In this document: positions 39,825 through 49,988 of the stretch, piece by piece
How positions within the stretch are numbered: position 1 is the first letter of the stretch
Layout: each line of letters begins with the position of its first letter
Source: Hydrogenophaga sp.
Lineage (GTDB): Bacteria; Pseudomonadota; Gammaproteobacteria; Burkholderiales; Burkholderiaceae_C
Direction of reading: 5' to 3'
Assembly: GCA_011391595.1 (NCBI GenBank)
Contig: JAABQG010000010.1
Coordinates: 1-64,000, forward strand
DNA: 64,000 bases
Made by a program: the position numbers and the translations under genes
Notes under the pieces: model-generated
What the model saw: the letters and a program-made list of their open reading frames with translations, nothing else
Databases searched by the model: none
What the model was told of the DNA's origin: nothing

Positions 39825-41363
39825 TCAGCCTGCGCGCAGCGCCCGCCGGTACTGCACGGCCTCGGCCACGTGCGTGACCTGGGTGGTTTGTGCGCCGGCC
39901 AGGTCGGCAATCGTGCGGGCCACCTTGAGCGCGCGGTGGATCGAGCGGGCGCTCCAGCCCAGGCGGGCGGCCGCGGTATTGAGAAATTTCGCGGCGGCCG
40001 CGTCCAGTGCGAGGTGTTCGTCGATTTCCTTGCCCTGCAAGGCCTGGTTGGACTTGCCCTGGCGTGCCAGCGCGCGTGCCCTGGCGTCGGTGCAGCGTGC
40101 GCGAATGCTGCTCGTGTCCTCGCCGGGCAGCGCGGCAAGCAGGTCGGCCGCAGGTAGCGCCGGCACTTCCACATGCAGATCGATGCGGTCGAGCAGCGGG
40201 CCGGAGAGCTTGCCCTGGTAGCGCAGCACCTGATCGGGCGTGCAGCGGCAGGCCTTGAGCGGCGAACCCAGGTAGCCGCAGGGGCAGGGGTTCATGGCCG
40301 CAATCAACTGGAAGCGTGCTGGAAACTCCGAGCGCCGCGCCGCGCGTGAAATGGTGATGGTGCCGGTCTCCAGCGGCTCGCGCAGCGCCTCCAGCGCGGC
40401 GCGCGGAAACTCCGGCAACTCGTCCAGGAACAGCACCCCATGGTGCGCCAGCGAGATCTCGCCGGGGCGCGGTGGTGAGCCACCACCCACCAGCGCGACC
40501 GCACTCGCGGTGTGGTGCGGACTGCCGGTGGGGCGCTGGGCCCAGCGCTCCAGCGAAAACCGTCCGCCCAGGCTGGCGACGGCGGCGCTCTCCAGCGCTT
40601 CGGCCACGGTCATCGGAGGCAGCAGGCCGGCGAAACGCTGGGCCAGCATGGACTTTCCTGAACCGGGCGGCCCGACCAGCAAAAGGCTGTGGCCCCCGGC
40701 GGCGGCGATCTCCAGGGCGCGCTTGGGCGCCGCCTGGCCCTTGACGTCCGCCAGGTCTGCGTAAGTGGCGGCCTGGGGCAGTGGGGTGGGGGACAGGCGC
40801 GCCCAGCCGTCGCCCGTGCCCGGGGCGGCCTCGCGCGCCGCGGCCTCAGGCAGGAATTGCCGCACCACGTCCAGCAGATGACGCGCCCGGTAGACCTGGG
40901 CATCAGGGACCAGCGCGGCTTCCTCGGCGCTGCCGGGCGGCAGCACCAGCTTCGTGGCCACGTGCTGGCGGTGCAGCGCCAGGCTCATGGCGAGTGCGCC
41001 ACGCACCGGTCGCAATTCTCCGGACAGGGAGAGTTCCCCGGCAAATTCGTGACCTGCCAGCTGGGTTGCGTCGATCTGGCCGCTGGCGGCGAGGATGCCC
41101 AGTGCAATCGGCAGGTCGAAGCGGCCGGAATCCTTGGGCAGGTCGGCCGGCGCCAGATTCACGGTGATGCGCTTGTTGTGCGGAAACTCCAGTCCGGCGT
41201 TCTGCAAGGCCGAGCGCACGCGTTCACGCGCCTCCTTGACCTCCACGTCGGCCAGACCGACCAGCGTGAAGCTGGGCAGGCCGTTGGCCAGGTGCACTTC
41301 GACGGTAACCGGCGAGGCCTCCAGACCCAGCAGGGCCCGGCTTTGCACCAAAGAAAGGCTCAT
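39825..41363 (-). CDS. comM: YifB/ComM-family Mg-chelatase-like AAA+ ATPase
   Basis: A 512-residue protein of the ComM family, helicases that promote branch migration in natural transformation. It starts MSLSLVQSRALLGLEASPV, has the Lon-protease-like ChlI domain, then a Mg-chelatase AAA+ domain with Walker A VGPPGSGKSMLAQR near residue 232, Walker B HHGVLFLDELPEFPR, the AAMNPCPCGYLG zinc-type motif, and a C-terminal helical domain. Length and all motifs are normal. It diverges from the nitrogen-regulated operon; an NtrC-like site and the operon's sigma-54 promoter fill the 201-bp gap. Confidence 0.93.
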   Translation of the reverse strand: MSLSLVQSRALLGLEASPVTVEVHLANGLPSFTLVGLADVEVKEARERVRSALQNAGLEFPHNKRITVNLAPADLPKDSGRFDLPIALGILAASGQIDATQLAGHEFAGELSLSGELRPVRGALAMSLALHRQHVATKLVLPPGSAEEAALVPDAQVYRARHLLDVVRQFLPEAAAREAAPGTGDGWARLSPTPLPQAATYADLADVKGQAAPKRALEIAAAGGHSLLLVGPPGSGKSMLAQRFAGLLPPMTVAEALESAAVASLGGRFSLERWAQRPTGSPHHTASAVALVGGGSPPRPGEISLAHHGVLFLDELPEFPRAALEALREPLETGTITISRAARRSEFPARFQLIAAMNPCPCGYLGSPLKACRCTPDQVLRYQGKLSGPLLDRIDLHVEVPALPAADLLAALPGEDTSSIRARCTDARARALARQGKSNQALQGKEIDEHLALDAAAAKFLNTAAARLGWSARSIHRALKVARTIADLAGAQTTQVTHVAEAVQYRRALRAG

Positions 41364-41415
41364 GGGCGAATCATCCTGAATTGGTGCGTCTCAGGGACGA
41401 CGCTCCCGGAAAGAG

Positions 41416-41432
41416 CGCACCAATATTGTGCA
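41416..41432. promoter_or_regulatory. NtrC-like binding site
   Basis: CGCACCAATATTGTGCA matches the NtrC dyad (TGCACCA-N3/5-TGGTGCA) closely. It lies about 115 bp upstream of the start expected from the sigma-54 promoter at 41512-41527, the usual enhancer distance. A further half-site TTGGTGCG occurs at 41381-41388. Confidence 0.6.
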
Positions 41433-41511
41433 TACTGTGATTTCATACAGACATGGTAGCGCAGACAAGCGGTTTGGTCCATCAGGCTCGGGGTCGGGTG
41501 CAAGAAAACAG

Positions 41512-41527
41512 TGGCACGGTCTGTGCT
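41512..41527 (+). promoter_or_regulatory. sigma-54 promoter of the torF-glnK-amtB unit
   Basis: TGGCACG-GTCT-GTGCT fits the sigma-54 consensus TGGCACG-N4-TTGCW with a single deviation, and the GG and GC pairs have exact spacing. It is 38 bp upstream of ATG 41565. Confidence 0.85.
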
Positions 41528-41564
41528 TGGGAGGTGCATCCCCTTTTTAACTTTGGAGCACTCC

Positions 41565-42709
<1,145 letters not shown>

Positions 42710-42741
42710 ACGCCGGCCACCCAAAACAAGAGGATATTGAA

Positions 42742-44286
42742 ATGAAAAAACTACTTGCCTCCCTCGCGCTGGGACTGGGTTTGCTGATGGGCGGAACTGC
42801 CGCCATGGCGCAGGCCCCCGCAGCCGCACCCGCCGCCACGGCGTCGGCCGAAGCCAAGCCGGCTGAGGCCGCCGCGCCTGCTGCTCCGGCAGCCGCTGGT
42901 GCGGCCGTCGCAGCAGCAGCGCCCGCCGCCGCCGTAGCAGCCTCTGCGCCAGTACCCAACAAGGGCGACACCGCCTGGATGATGGTCTCCACCCTGCTGG
43001 TGATCCTGATGACGCTGCCCGGCCTGGCGCTGTTCTACGGCGGCCTGGTGCGTAGCAAGAACATGCTGTCGGTGCTGATGCAGGTCATGGTCACGTTCTC
43101 GATGATCGTCGTGCTGTGGTTCATCTACGGCTACAGCCTGGCCTTCACCGAGGGCAACCAGTTCATCGGCGGCTTCGACCGGCTGTTCATGGCGGGCATC
43201 TGGGACAACGCCGCAGGCACCTTTGCCAATGCCGCGACCTTCAGCAAGGGCGTGGTCATTCCGGAGATCGTTTTTGCCGCCTTCCAGGCCACCTTCGCCG
43301 GCATCACCTGCACGCTGATCGTGGGCGCCTTTGCCGAACGCATCAAGTTCTCCGCCGTGCTGGCCTTCATGGTGCTGTGGTTCACCTTCAGCTATGCGCC
43401 GATCGCGCACATGGTCTGGTTCTGGATGGGTCCTGACGCCTATACCGGCAAGGAAGTGGTCGATGCCATGAACGGCAAGGCCGGCATGATCTGGCAGTCT
43501 GGCGCTCTGGACTTCGCCGGCGGCACCGTGGTGCACATCAACGCGGCGGTTGCCGGCCTGGTGGGCGCCTACATGGTGGGCAAGCGCATCGGCTACGGCA
43601 AGGAATCCATGGCCCCGCACAGCCTGACGCTGACCATGGTGGGCGCCTCGCTGCTGTGGGTGGGCTGGTTCGGCTTCAACGCCGGCTCCGCGCTGGAAGC
43701 CAACGGCTTTGCCGCCCTGGCCTTCATCAACACCTTCGGTGCCACGGCGGCAGCAGTGCTGGCCTGGTGCGTGGGTGAAGCGCTGATGCGTGGCAAGGCC
43801 TCGATGCTGGGTGCCGCTTCCGGCGCCGTGGCGGGCCTGGTGGCGATCACGCCGGCGGCTGGCAACGTCGGTATCGGCGGTGCCCTGGCCATCGGCTTCA
43901 TCGCCGGCTTTGCCTGCCTGTGGGGTGTCAACGGCCTGAAGAAGATGCTCGGTGCGGACGACTCGCTCGACGTGTTCGGTATTCACGGCGTCGGCGGTAT
44001 TGTCGGTGCCTTGCTGACCGGCGTGTTCAACAGCCCGGCGCTGGGCGGCCCCGGCTACGTGGCCGACTGGGTCACGGCCACCATGGTCACCGCCGCCGAC
44101 TACTCGATTGCCGCCCAGGTCTGGGTGCAGGCCAAGGCCGTGCTGACCACCATCGTCTGGTCCGGCGTGGTGTCGGTCGTCGCCTACAAGATCGTCGACC
44201 TGACCATCGGTCTGCGGGTGCCTGAAGAACAGGAGCGCGAAGGCCTGGACATCTCGTCCCACGGCGAAACTGCGTACAGCCGGTAA
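42742..44286 (+). CDS. amtB: ammonium transporter AmtB
   Basis: A 514-residue ammonium channel. A signal peptide (to AMAQ, about residue 24) is followed by an unusually Ala/Pro-rich low-complexity linker of about 48 residues before the first core helix (DTAWMMVSTLLVILMTLPGLALFYGGL). Core motifs include the FAERIKFSAV segment, the channel histidines in FAGGTVVHINAAVAG and FGIHGVGGIVG, and the C-terminal tail EEREGLD-like EEQEREGLDISSHGE that binds GlnK. It is the last gene of the operon and is followed by two strong terminators. Confidence 0.97.
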   Translation: MKKLLASLALGLGLLMGGTAAMAQAPAAAPAATASAEAKPAEAAAPAAPAAAGAAVAAAAPAAAVAASAPVPNKGDTAWMMVSTLLVILMTLPGLALFYGGLVRSKNMLSVLMQVMVTFSMIVVLWFIYGYSLAFTEGNQFIGGFDRLFMAGIWDNAAGTFANAATFSKGVVIPEIVFAAFQATFAGITCTLIVGAFAERIKFSAVLAFMVLWFTFSYAPIAHMVWFWMGPDAYTGKEVVDAMNGKAGMIWQSGALDFAGGTVVHINAAVAGLVGAYMVGKRIGYGKESMAPHSLTLTMVGASLLWVGWFGFNAGSALEANGFAALAFINTFGATAAAVLAWCVGEALMRGKASMLGAASGAVAGLVAITPAAGNVGIGGALAIGFIAGFACLWGVNGLKKMLGADDSLDVFGIHGVGGIVGALLTGVFNSPALGGPGYVADWVTATMVTAADYSIAAQVWVQAKAVLTTIVWSGVVSVVAYKIVDLTIGLRVPEEQEREGLDISSHGETAYSR

Positions 44287-44296
44287 ACGGCCAACC

Positions 44297-44329
44297 GGGC
44301 GCGGTGACCCTCACCGCGCCCCACTTTTT
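44297..44329 (+). terminator. intrinsic terminator after amtB (first)
   Basis: Perfect 11-bp stem GGGCGCGGTGA / TCACCGCGCCC with a 3-nt loop followed by CACTTTTTA. Confidence 0.85.
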
Positions 44330-44355
44330 ACTGCGAGAGTCTCCCTTGGATATTC

Positions 44356-44380
44356 GGCCCACTTCGGTGGGCCTTTTTTT
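44356..44380 (+). terminator. intrinsic terminator after amtB (second)
   Basis: GGCCCAC-TTCG-GTGGGCC stem with a stable tetraloop followed by seven T residues; tandem with the first one. Confidence 0.88.
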
Positions 44381-44565
44381 GCCTGCGCGTCGTCCGCAGG
44401 TTGCAGGCTGCGAGGCGCCTTGCCGCGGGTGGGTTGCACGATGGCGGTTGAACGCGGGACCCGGGGACGAAGTCAAGCGGATTCCCGGTGGCTCGAAAAA
44501 ATCGCAGGCGCGGCGTTCAAAAAATTCAGCACTGCGGCCTTGCGACCGGTTTACCATGCCTGACC

Positions 44566-45678
44566 ATGCAAGACACCGCGCTTCAATCCCTCATCGACGC
44601 TGTTCAGGCTGCCGCGGCCAGCGCCGCGCCGCTGTGCATCCGCGGGGGCGGCACCAAGGAATTTCACGGTCAGAACCTGCACGGCAAGGCCCTGGAGATC
44701 AGCGCCCTCAGCGGCATCGTCAGTTACGAACCCAGCGAACTGGTGGTTACGGTGCGCGGCGGCACGCCACTGGCCGAACTCGAAGCCACGCTGGCCGGAC
44801 AAGGCCAGTGCCTGCCTTTCGAGCCGCCGCGCTTCGGCCCGGGCGGCACAGTGGGGGGCATGGTGGCCGCGGGCTTGTCCGGCCCGGCGCGCGCCAGTGT
44901 TGGCGCTGTGCGCGACTATGTGCTGGGCCTGCAGCTGCTCAACGGGCGCGGCGAATTGCTGAGCTTCGGCGGCCAGGTCATGAAGAACGTGGCGGGTTAT
45001 GACCTGTCGCGCCTGATGGCGGGCGCCTGGGGCACGCTGGGGGTGATCACGGAAGTCAGCCTGAAGGTTTTGCCGGTGGCGCCCGCCGAGGCGACCCTCA
45101 AGTTTGAATGCAGCCAGGCCGAGGCCCTTCAGCGTCTGAACGCCTGGGGCGGCCAACCGCTGCCGCTCAATGCCAGTTGCTGGGTGGAAGACGCAGGCGT
45201 CGGCACTCTGTATCTGCGCCTGCGCGGCGCGGCGGCGGCGGTGGAGGCGGCCTGCCGCACCTTGGGCGGCGAGCGCCAGGACAGCGCCGCTGCAGCGAAG
45301 GACTGGGACGCCTGCCGCGACCAGCAACTGCCCTGGTTCGTGGATCGTCCTCCGTCCGAATGCCTGTGGCGCCTGTCGGTGCCGCAGACGGCACCGGTGC
45401 TGGCATTGCCCGCCGGCATGGGTGCGCCGCTGGTGGAGTGGCATGGCGGCCAGCGCTGGGTCAAGGCGGGCCCGGCACATTCGGTCGCATTGCGGCAGAC
45501 GGCGGCGAACGCGGGCGGATACGCTACTTTATTCAGAGCAAACAATGACCCATTGACGATGGAAATACCCCGATTTGAACCCTTGAAGTCGCCCCTGGAC
45601 CGGATTCACCGGCGGCTGAAGGCCGAATTCGACCCGGCGGGCATTTTCAACCACGGCCGCCTTGGCGCAGGCTTCTGA
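44566..45678 (+). CDS. glcE: glycolate oxidase FAD-binding subunit
   Basis: A 370-residue GlcE subunit with the FAD-binding type 4 domain: IRGGGTKEF near residue 25, YEPSELVVTVRGGTPLAELEATL, the FPRFGPGGTVGGMVAAG segment and GAWGTLGVITEVSLKV. The C-terminus ends LKAEFDPAGIFNHGR as in FAD-linked oxidases. ATG 44566. A copy of the dispersed repeat (45523-45567) encodes part of the last 50 residues (RANNDPLTMEIP region) in frame. glcF follows after 15 bp; glcD, the catalytic partner, is not next to it in this window. Confidence 0.92.
   Translation: MQDTALQSLIDAVQAAAASAAPLCIRGGGTKEFHGQNLHGKALEISALSGIVSYEPSELVVTVRGGTPLAELEATLAGQGQCLPFEPPRFGPGGTVGGMVAAGLSGPARASVGAVRDYVLGLQLLNGRGELLSFGGQVMKNVAGYDLSRLMAGAWGTLGVITEVSLKVLPVAPAEATLKFECSQAEALQRLNAWGGQPLPLNASCWVEDAGVGTLYLRLRGAAAAVEAACRTLGGERQDSAAAAKDWDACRDQQLPWFVDRPPSECLWRLSVPQTAPVLALPAGMGAPLVEWHGGQRWVKAGPAHSVALRQTAANAGGYATLFRANNDPLTMEIPRFEPLKSPLDRIHRRLKAEFDPAGIFNHGRLGAGF
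45523..45567 (+). repeat. dispersed GCTA-type repeat copy inside glcE
   Basis: Reads GCTACTTTATTCAGAGCAAA then CAATGACCCATTGACGATGG, the closest coding-region match to the copies at 31279-31326 and 4350-4396. It replaces a variable loop just after the conserved ATLFR and stays in frame. Confidence 0.6.
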
Positions 45679-45693
45679 AACGGCCCGCACGCC

Positions 45694-46953
45694 ATGCAAA
45701 CCCAACTCGCCCCCGAATTCAGGAACACCTCCGAAGGCCGCGAAGCCGAGGCGATCCTGCGCAAGTGCGTGCACTGTGGCTTCTGTACCGCCACCTGCCC
45801 AACCTACCAGCTTCTCGGTGACGAGCTCGACGGCCCGCGCGGGCGCATCTACCTGATGAAGCAGGTGCTCGAAGGCGTGGCGCCCACGCGCAAGACCCAG
45901 TTGCACCTGGACCGCTGCCTGACCTGCCGCAATTGCGAGAGCACCTGCCCCAGCGGCGTGCAGTACGGCCACCTGCTGGACATCGGGCGCAAGATCGTGG
46001 ACGCCAAGGTGCCGCGCCCGGCGTCGAAAAAGGCGCTGCGCTGGATGCTGAAGGAAGGCCTGCCCTCGCCCCTGTTCGCGCCGGCCATGGCGATGGGCAA
46101 GCTGGTGCGTCCCCTGCTGCCCGAGGCGCTCAAGGCCAAGGTGCCGGCAAAGCAGGAAGCCGGTGCGTGGCCGACACGCAGCCATGCGCGCAAGGTGCTG
46201 ATGCTGGCCGGCTGCGTGCAGCCCGCGATGATGCCCAACATCAACCGGGCCACGGCACGCGTGCTCGACGCGGTCGGCATCCAGACTGTGATCGTGCCCA
46301 AGGCGGCCTGCTGCGGTGCGGTGAAGTTCCATCTGAATGACCAGGACGGCGGACGGGCCGAGATGCGCGCCAGCATCGACGCCTGGTGGCCGCTGGTCGA
46401 GTCCGGCGAAGTCGAGGCGATCGTCATGAACGCCTCCGGCTGCGGCGTGACGGTTCGTGAGTACGGCCACTTCCTCAAGGACGACGCGGCGTACGCCGCG
46501 AAGGCGCAGCGCATCTCTGAACTGACGAAAGACCTGAGCGAGCTGCTGCCCGACATCGTCGCCGCGCTGAAAGCCAGCCGTCCGGCGCTGGTTTCGGGGC
46601 CGCCCGCAAGCGACAAGGTTCCCGCCGGCCGCCATCTCGCGTTTCACCCGCCCTGCAGCCTTCAGCACGGCCAGCAATTGCGCGGCGGCGTGGAGCAGTA
46701 CCTGGGCGCACTGGGGTTCAAGGTGCAGGTGACGGGCAGCGAATCGCACCTGTGCTGCGGCTCGGCCGGCACTTACTCGGTGCTCAATCCGGACCTGAGC
46801 CACCAGCTGCGCGACCGCAAGCTCGGGCACCTGGGTGAACTGAAGCCCGACGTCATCGTGTCGGCCAACATCGGCTGCATCACCCACCTGCAGAGCGGCA
46901 CGGCCATTCCCGTGCGTCACTGGATCGAGGTACTGGACGAGGCCCTGCGCTGA
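45694..46953 (+). CDS. glcF: glycolate oxidase iron-sulfur subunit
   Basis: A 419-residue GlcF with two [4Fe-4S] ferredoxin-type motifs, CVHCGFCTATCP near residue 25 and CLTCRNCESTCP near residue 75, followed by two CCG domains (LAGCVQPAMMPN ... AACCGAV, and HPPCSLQHGQQL ... HLCCGSAG). GlcD, GlcE and GlcF together oxidise glycolate to glyoxylate, passing electrons to the membrane. It is cotranscribed with glcE. Confidence 0.94.
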   Translation: MQTQLAPEFRNTSEGREAEAILRKCVHCGFCTATCPTYQLLGDELDGPRGRIYLMKQVLEGVAPTRKTQLHLDRCLTCRNCESTCPSGVQYGHLLDIGRKIVDAKVPRPASKKALRWMLKEGLPSPLFAPAMAMGKLVRPLLPEALKAKVPAKQEAGAWPTRSHARKVLMLAGCVQPAMMPNINRATARVLDAVGIQTVIVPKAACCGAVKFHLNDQDGGRAEMRASIDAWWPLVESGEVEAIVMNASGCGVTVREYGHFLKDDAAYAAKAQRISELTKDLSELLPDIVAALKASRPALVSGPPASDKVPAGRHLAFHPPCSLQHGQQLRGGVEQYLGALGFKVQVTGSESHLCCGSAGTYSVLNPDLSHQLRDRKLGHLGELKPDVIVSANIGCITHLQSGTAIPVRHWIEVLDEALR

Positions 46954-46985
46954 ACGGGCGACGCCAGCCGGTCGCGAAGACTGGC

Positions 46986-47885
46986 ATGATGGCGGACTTT
47001 TCCCTGACCGCCCCCGCTTCCGCCATGACTGCCACCCTGTCCGCCCAAGAAGAAATCCGTTCGACCCAGGCTCCCTGTGCCGCCCTCACGGAAACCGCGG
47101 AGGCTCCCGTCGACTGTGCCGCCCAGACGATGGGGGTCACACCATCGCAACCCGGCGTTTTGTCCCTTGACCCCGACCCGACCGAAACCGGGGCAGCCGC
47201 GAAACCCCGTCGCTCAGGGCGCGGCCCACGGCAGGAGGCCCGGGGAACGCCGCAACGCCCGCCGCAAAACGCAGCGCGCGCACCGCGCACCGCGCCGCCA
47301 GTTCTGGACCAGCTCGCCGATCTGTATCCCGGGTTGTTCGGCGAAGTCTTCCTGCCGCTCAAGCGCGGCATCTTCCAGGATCTTCTGGCCGCGCACCCGC
47401 AAGTTCTGGACCGCGAGGCCCTGAAGGCCGGTCTGGCCATCCACACCCGCTCCACACGCTACCTGCAGAGCGTGGCGGCCGGCCTGAAGCGCCATGACCT
47501 GCAGGGCCAGGCGGTGGAAGACATGGCGCCCGAACATGTGCACCATGCCTTGCTCGAAGTGTTTCGCCGCCGCCAGGGCCGTGCCGGGGAAGACCTGCGC
47601 CCCAGACTGCGCCAGCGTATGGCCCAGGCCTTTGAGGCGTCAGGTCTCTCCAGCGAGGCCTATGGTGAACGGGTGCGCGGCCGCGACGAGGCGGCCAACG
47701 CCTTGCTCGACGAAGCGCTCGCCGAGGTCGCTGCCCGTGGCGCCAGGGACGAGGCGCTGCTGCGCGCCTACGAGGCCAGCGGACAGGCGCTGGACACTTT
47801 CGCCGACATGTATGGCCTGGACCCGCGCGATGCGGCCCGAACGTTGGAGCGGGCCCGGCACCACCGGCCCCCGGCAGCGACCTGA
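46986..47885 (+). CDS. ProQ/FinO-domain RNA-binding protein
   Basis: A 299-residue protein with a central ProQ/FinO domain of about 110 residues, recognised by DLYPGLFGEVFLPLKRGIF and by HTRSTRYLQSVAAGLKRHDLQGQAVEDM, both typical of the RNA-chaperone fold. The N-terminal 100 residues are disordered (Ala/Pro/Thr-rich, ending in a basic RRSGRGPRQEARG patch). The C-terminal third is helical and unassigned. An alternative ATG at 47025 would drop 13 residues. It follows glcF by 32 bp on the same strand. Confidence 0.83.
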   Translation: MMADFSLTAPASAMTATLSAQEEIRSTQAPCAALTETAEAPVDCAAQTMGVTPSQPGVLSLDPDPTETGAAAKPRRSGRGPRQEARGTPQRPPQNAARAPRTAPPVLDQLADLYPGLFGEVFLPLKRGIFQDLLAAHPQVLDREALKAGLAIHTRSTRYLQSVAAGLKRHDLQGQAVEDMAPEHVHHALLEVFRRRQGRAGEDLRPRLRQRMAQAFEASGLSSEAYGERVRGRDEAANALLDEALAEVAARGARDEALLRAYEASGQALDTFADMYGLDPRDAARTLERARHHRPPAAT

Positions 47886-47908
47886 ATGCCGCTGGTGGCC
47901 GGGTAAAA

Positions 47909-47980
47909 TGCTACAAATTAGGTAGCATCAAAGTTTCATCCGACGCTGGAGAAAAGCCGAAAAAACCTGAAAATAGCGCC
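47909..47980 (+). repeat. dispersed GCTA-type repeat between proQ-type gene and gpx
   Basis: Reads GCTACAAATTAGGTAGCATC then TCCGACGCTGGAGAAAAGCC. It sits between two convergent genes. Confidence 0.6.
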
Positions 47981-47992
47981 AACCAAACCGAA

Positions 47993-48478
47993 TCAGGCGG
48001 CCAGCGCAGCTTCGATGTCGCGGGTCAGGCTCTCGGGCGTGTCGGTCGGAGCGTAACGCTTGAGCACCTGCCCGTCCTTGCCCACCAGAAACTTGGTGAA
48101 ATTCCACTTGACCGCCTTGCTGCCCAGCAGGCCCGGCGCCTCGGCCGTCAGCCATTGGTACAGCGGGTCGGCGTCGGTGCCGTTCACATTGACCTTGGCC
48201 ATCATCGGGAAGCTGACGCCGTAGTTGAGCTGGCAGAAACTGGCAATCTCCTCGTTGCTGCCGGCATCCTGCGCACCGAACTGGTTGCACGGAAAGCCCA
48301 TGACGACCAGCCCTTTCGGGCCCCAGGTCTCGTGGAGCTTTTCCAGTCCCGCGAATTGCGGGGTGAAACCGCAGGCGCTGGCGGTGTTGACGATGAGCAG
48401 CACCTTGCCCTTGAACTGTTTCAAAGGCACGGCCTTGCCGCTCATGGGAGTTGCTGAGAAGTCGTAAATCGATGGCAT
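47993..48478 (-). CDS. glutathione peroxidase family protein
   Basis: A 161-residue peroxidase of the GPx/thioredoxin-like fold. The peroxidatic Cys is in VNTASACGFTPQF (Cys rather than selenocysteine, near residue 36), with the conserved Gln/Trp tetrad partners in FPCNQFGAQD and WNFTKFLV. A second Cys in FPCNQ is typical of thioredoxin-dependent members. AGGA precedes ATG 48478. It is convergent with the ProQ-type gene and divergent from the first paralogue gene. Confidence 0.93.
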   Translation of the reverse strand: MPSIYDFSATPMSGKAVPLKQFKGKVLLIVNTASACGFTPQFAGLEKLHETWGPKGLVVMGFPCNQFGAQDAGSNEEIASFCQLNYGVSFPMMAKVNVNGTDADPLYQWLTAEAPGLLGSKAVKWNFTKFLVGKDGQVLKRYAPTDTPESLTRDIEAALAA

Positions 48479-48668
48479 TGGAGATCCTGCTCAAATCAAG
48501 TGAAAAAAGGGACACGATGCAGCGACTTTGCAACACAAGCCCATCCAAACGGGTGAAGTATGGCGGCGCGTGCATTCCGCGCGTGCGGCTGGGGCCATTC
48601 AGGTCAATAATTTCCCGTCCACGAGCCGTCCCGGCGGCTTGCTCCTCATTGTCAGGCTCCATCGCTGC

Positions 48669-49760
48669 ATGCCCCGTTCCTGTGCCATCGCCCTGACGGG
48701 CCTGTCTCCTACCGAGCAGGTTCTGCTTGAGGGCGCCCTGTTTCCCCTGACAGGCAGCCCGATACCCGGTGCCTACCTGGAACGCGATCTCGCGCAGGCC
48801 CATCTGGTCATTGCTGGGGCAGACGATGCCGCGGCGGTTTCTGCGCTGAAAGCCCGCGCGCTGCCGGGTCAGGTGTTGTTTCTGGGGAACTCGGACATGG
48901 GCACGGGCTGGCCTGTGGTTGCACGCCCGCTGCGCTTGCATGCGGTGACGGCGGCGGCACGCCGTATGCTGGCTTCGCCGCACCTGCGGCCCGGCTTGGC
49001 CCGCGAAGTGCTTCCTGCAACGCACACCGTCGATGAGGACCGTCATGCCGGCGAGCCTTCGGGGTTTGAGGCGACGCGACCCGTCGGACTCGGCGAGGTC
49101 GGTGACCTGCCCGAGTTCGAAAGCACGCGCCCCGATGGCACGGGGGTCGAGCCGCGGCAGTCCGTCGCGGCGCGGCGCGAGGCAGAAGCTGAGTTGCAGG
49201 CGCCTCGGTCCGACGATGACAGCGTGCCCTCGGTGGTGCCGTCCGATTGGGAGGCTGAGGTTGCCGTATGGGAGGACTTGCGGACTTCCCGCACCACCGG
49301 GCTCGATCCGCACGCCGGGGCCGCCGCATCCCAGGGGACTGACCACCCGGGCGGGCCGGCGCCACTGCCGGACGGCCGCCGGATCCTGGTGGTCGGCTTG
49401 CCGGGGACAGCAGCAGATGGCTTGATGAAGACTTTGCGCGCCGAGGGGTTCGAGACCGACCTGGCGGATGGCCGCGAGCTTGCATTCACGCTTCTCGCGC
49501 AAAGGCACTATGGATTCGTCTTCGTGATCGAGGTGTCATTGGGGCCGGCCGCCATCCCCTTGTGCCAGGCCATACATGCCGTGCGGGACGCAGCGCCGGC
49601 CGCCGTGCACCTTGTCATCGTTGCCAGTCACAACAAATGGCTGCACCGTCTTCGCGCCCGGCTGGCCGGGTGCGAGGCCTGGATGCCCATTCCGTTGAAG
49701 CAGGCCGCTCTGGTGAAGTTCCTGAAACAGCACGCGCCACCCGCCTCGGCCTCAGCGTGA
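48669..49760 (+). CDS. paralogue A: new N-terminal domain with receiver-like C-terminal domain
   Basis: A 363-residue protein of no recognised family, one of two tandem paralogues. The N-terminal domain (about 1-100) contains ALTGLSPTEQVLLEGALF, the ADDAAAVSALKA segment and the diagnostic SDMGTGWPVVARPLRLHAV. The linker has two related motifs, FEATRP (F133) and FESTRP (F150). The C-terminal 130 residues look like a response-regulator receiver fold (RILVVGLPGTAADGLMKTLRAEGFETDLADG...) but lack the phospho-acceptor Asp pattern. It ends LAGCEAWMPIPLKQAALVKFL. No signal peptide or membrane helix was seen. The start ATG 48669 has no strong ribosome-binding site. Confidence 0.7.
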   Translation: MPRSCAIALTGLSPTEQVLLEGALFPLTGSPIPGAYLERDLAQAHLVIAGADDAAAVSALKARALPGQVLFLGNSDMGTGWPVVARPLRLHAVTAAARRMLASPHLRPGLAREVLPATHTVDEDRHAGEPSGFEATRPVGLGEVGDLPEFESTRPDGTGVEPRQSVAARREAEAELQAPRSDDDSVPSVVPSDWEAEVAVWEDLRTSRTTGLDPHAGAAASQGTDHPGGPAPLPDGRRILVVGLPGTAADGLMKTLRAEGFETDLADGRELAFTLLAQRHYGFVFVIEVSLGPAAIPLCQAIHAVRDAAPAAVHLVIVASHNKWLHRLRARLAGCEAWMPIPLKQAALVKFLKQHAPPASASA

Positions 49761-49988
49761 TTTCCCTTCGGCCAGGGGCGGCGCGGGCCTGATCGTGGCC
49801 GGCCATCGAATGTTCAAAAGCTTCGTGATTTTTGCAACAGCACCCCCGAAATTGACTGGCCGTAGCGGATAAGTTGGACGGTCTGGCTACCATAAGAGCG
49901 CAAATGCACGATATTCAGGCGGTTGGCGAAGTCGCGGCGATGTCGCCGTGTTTGTGCGCACCTTAGTCCTTTCCTCTTCATCTTGACC

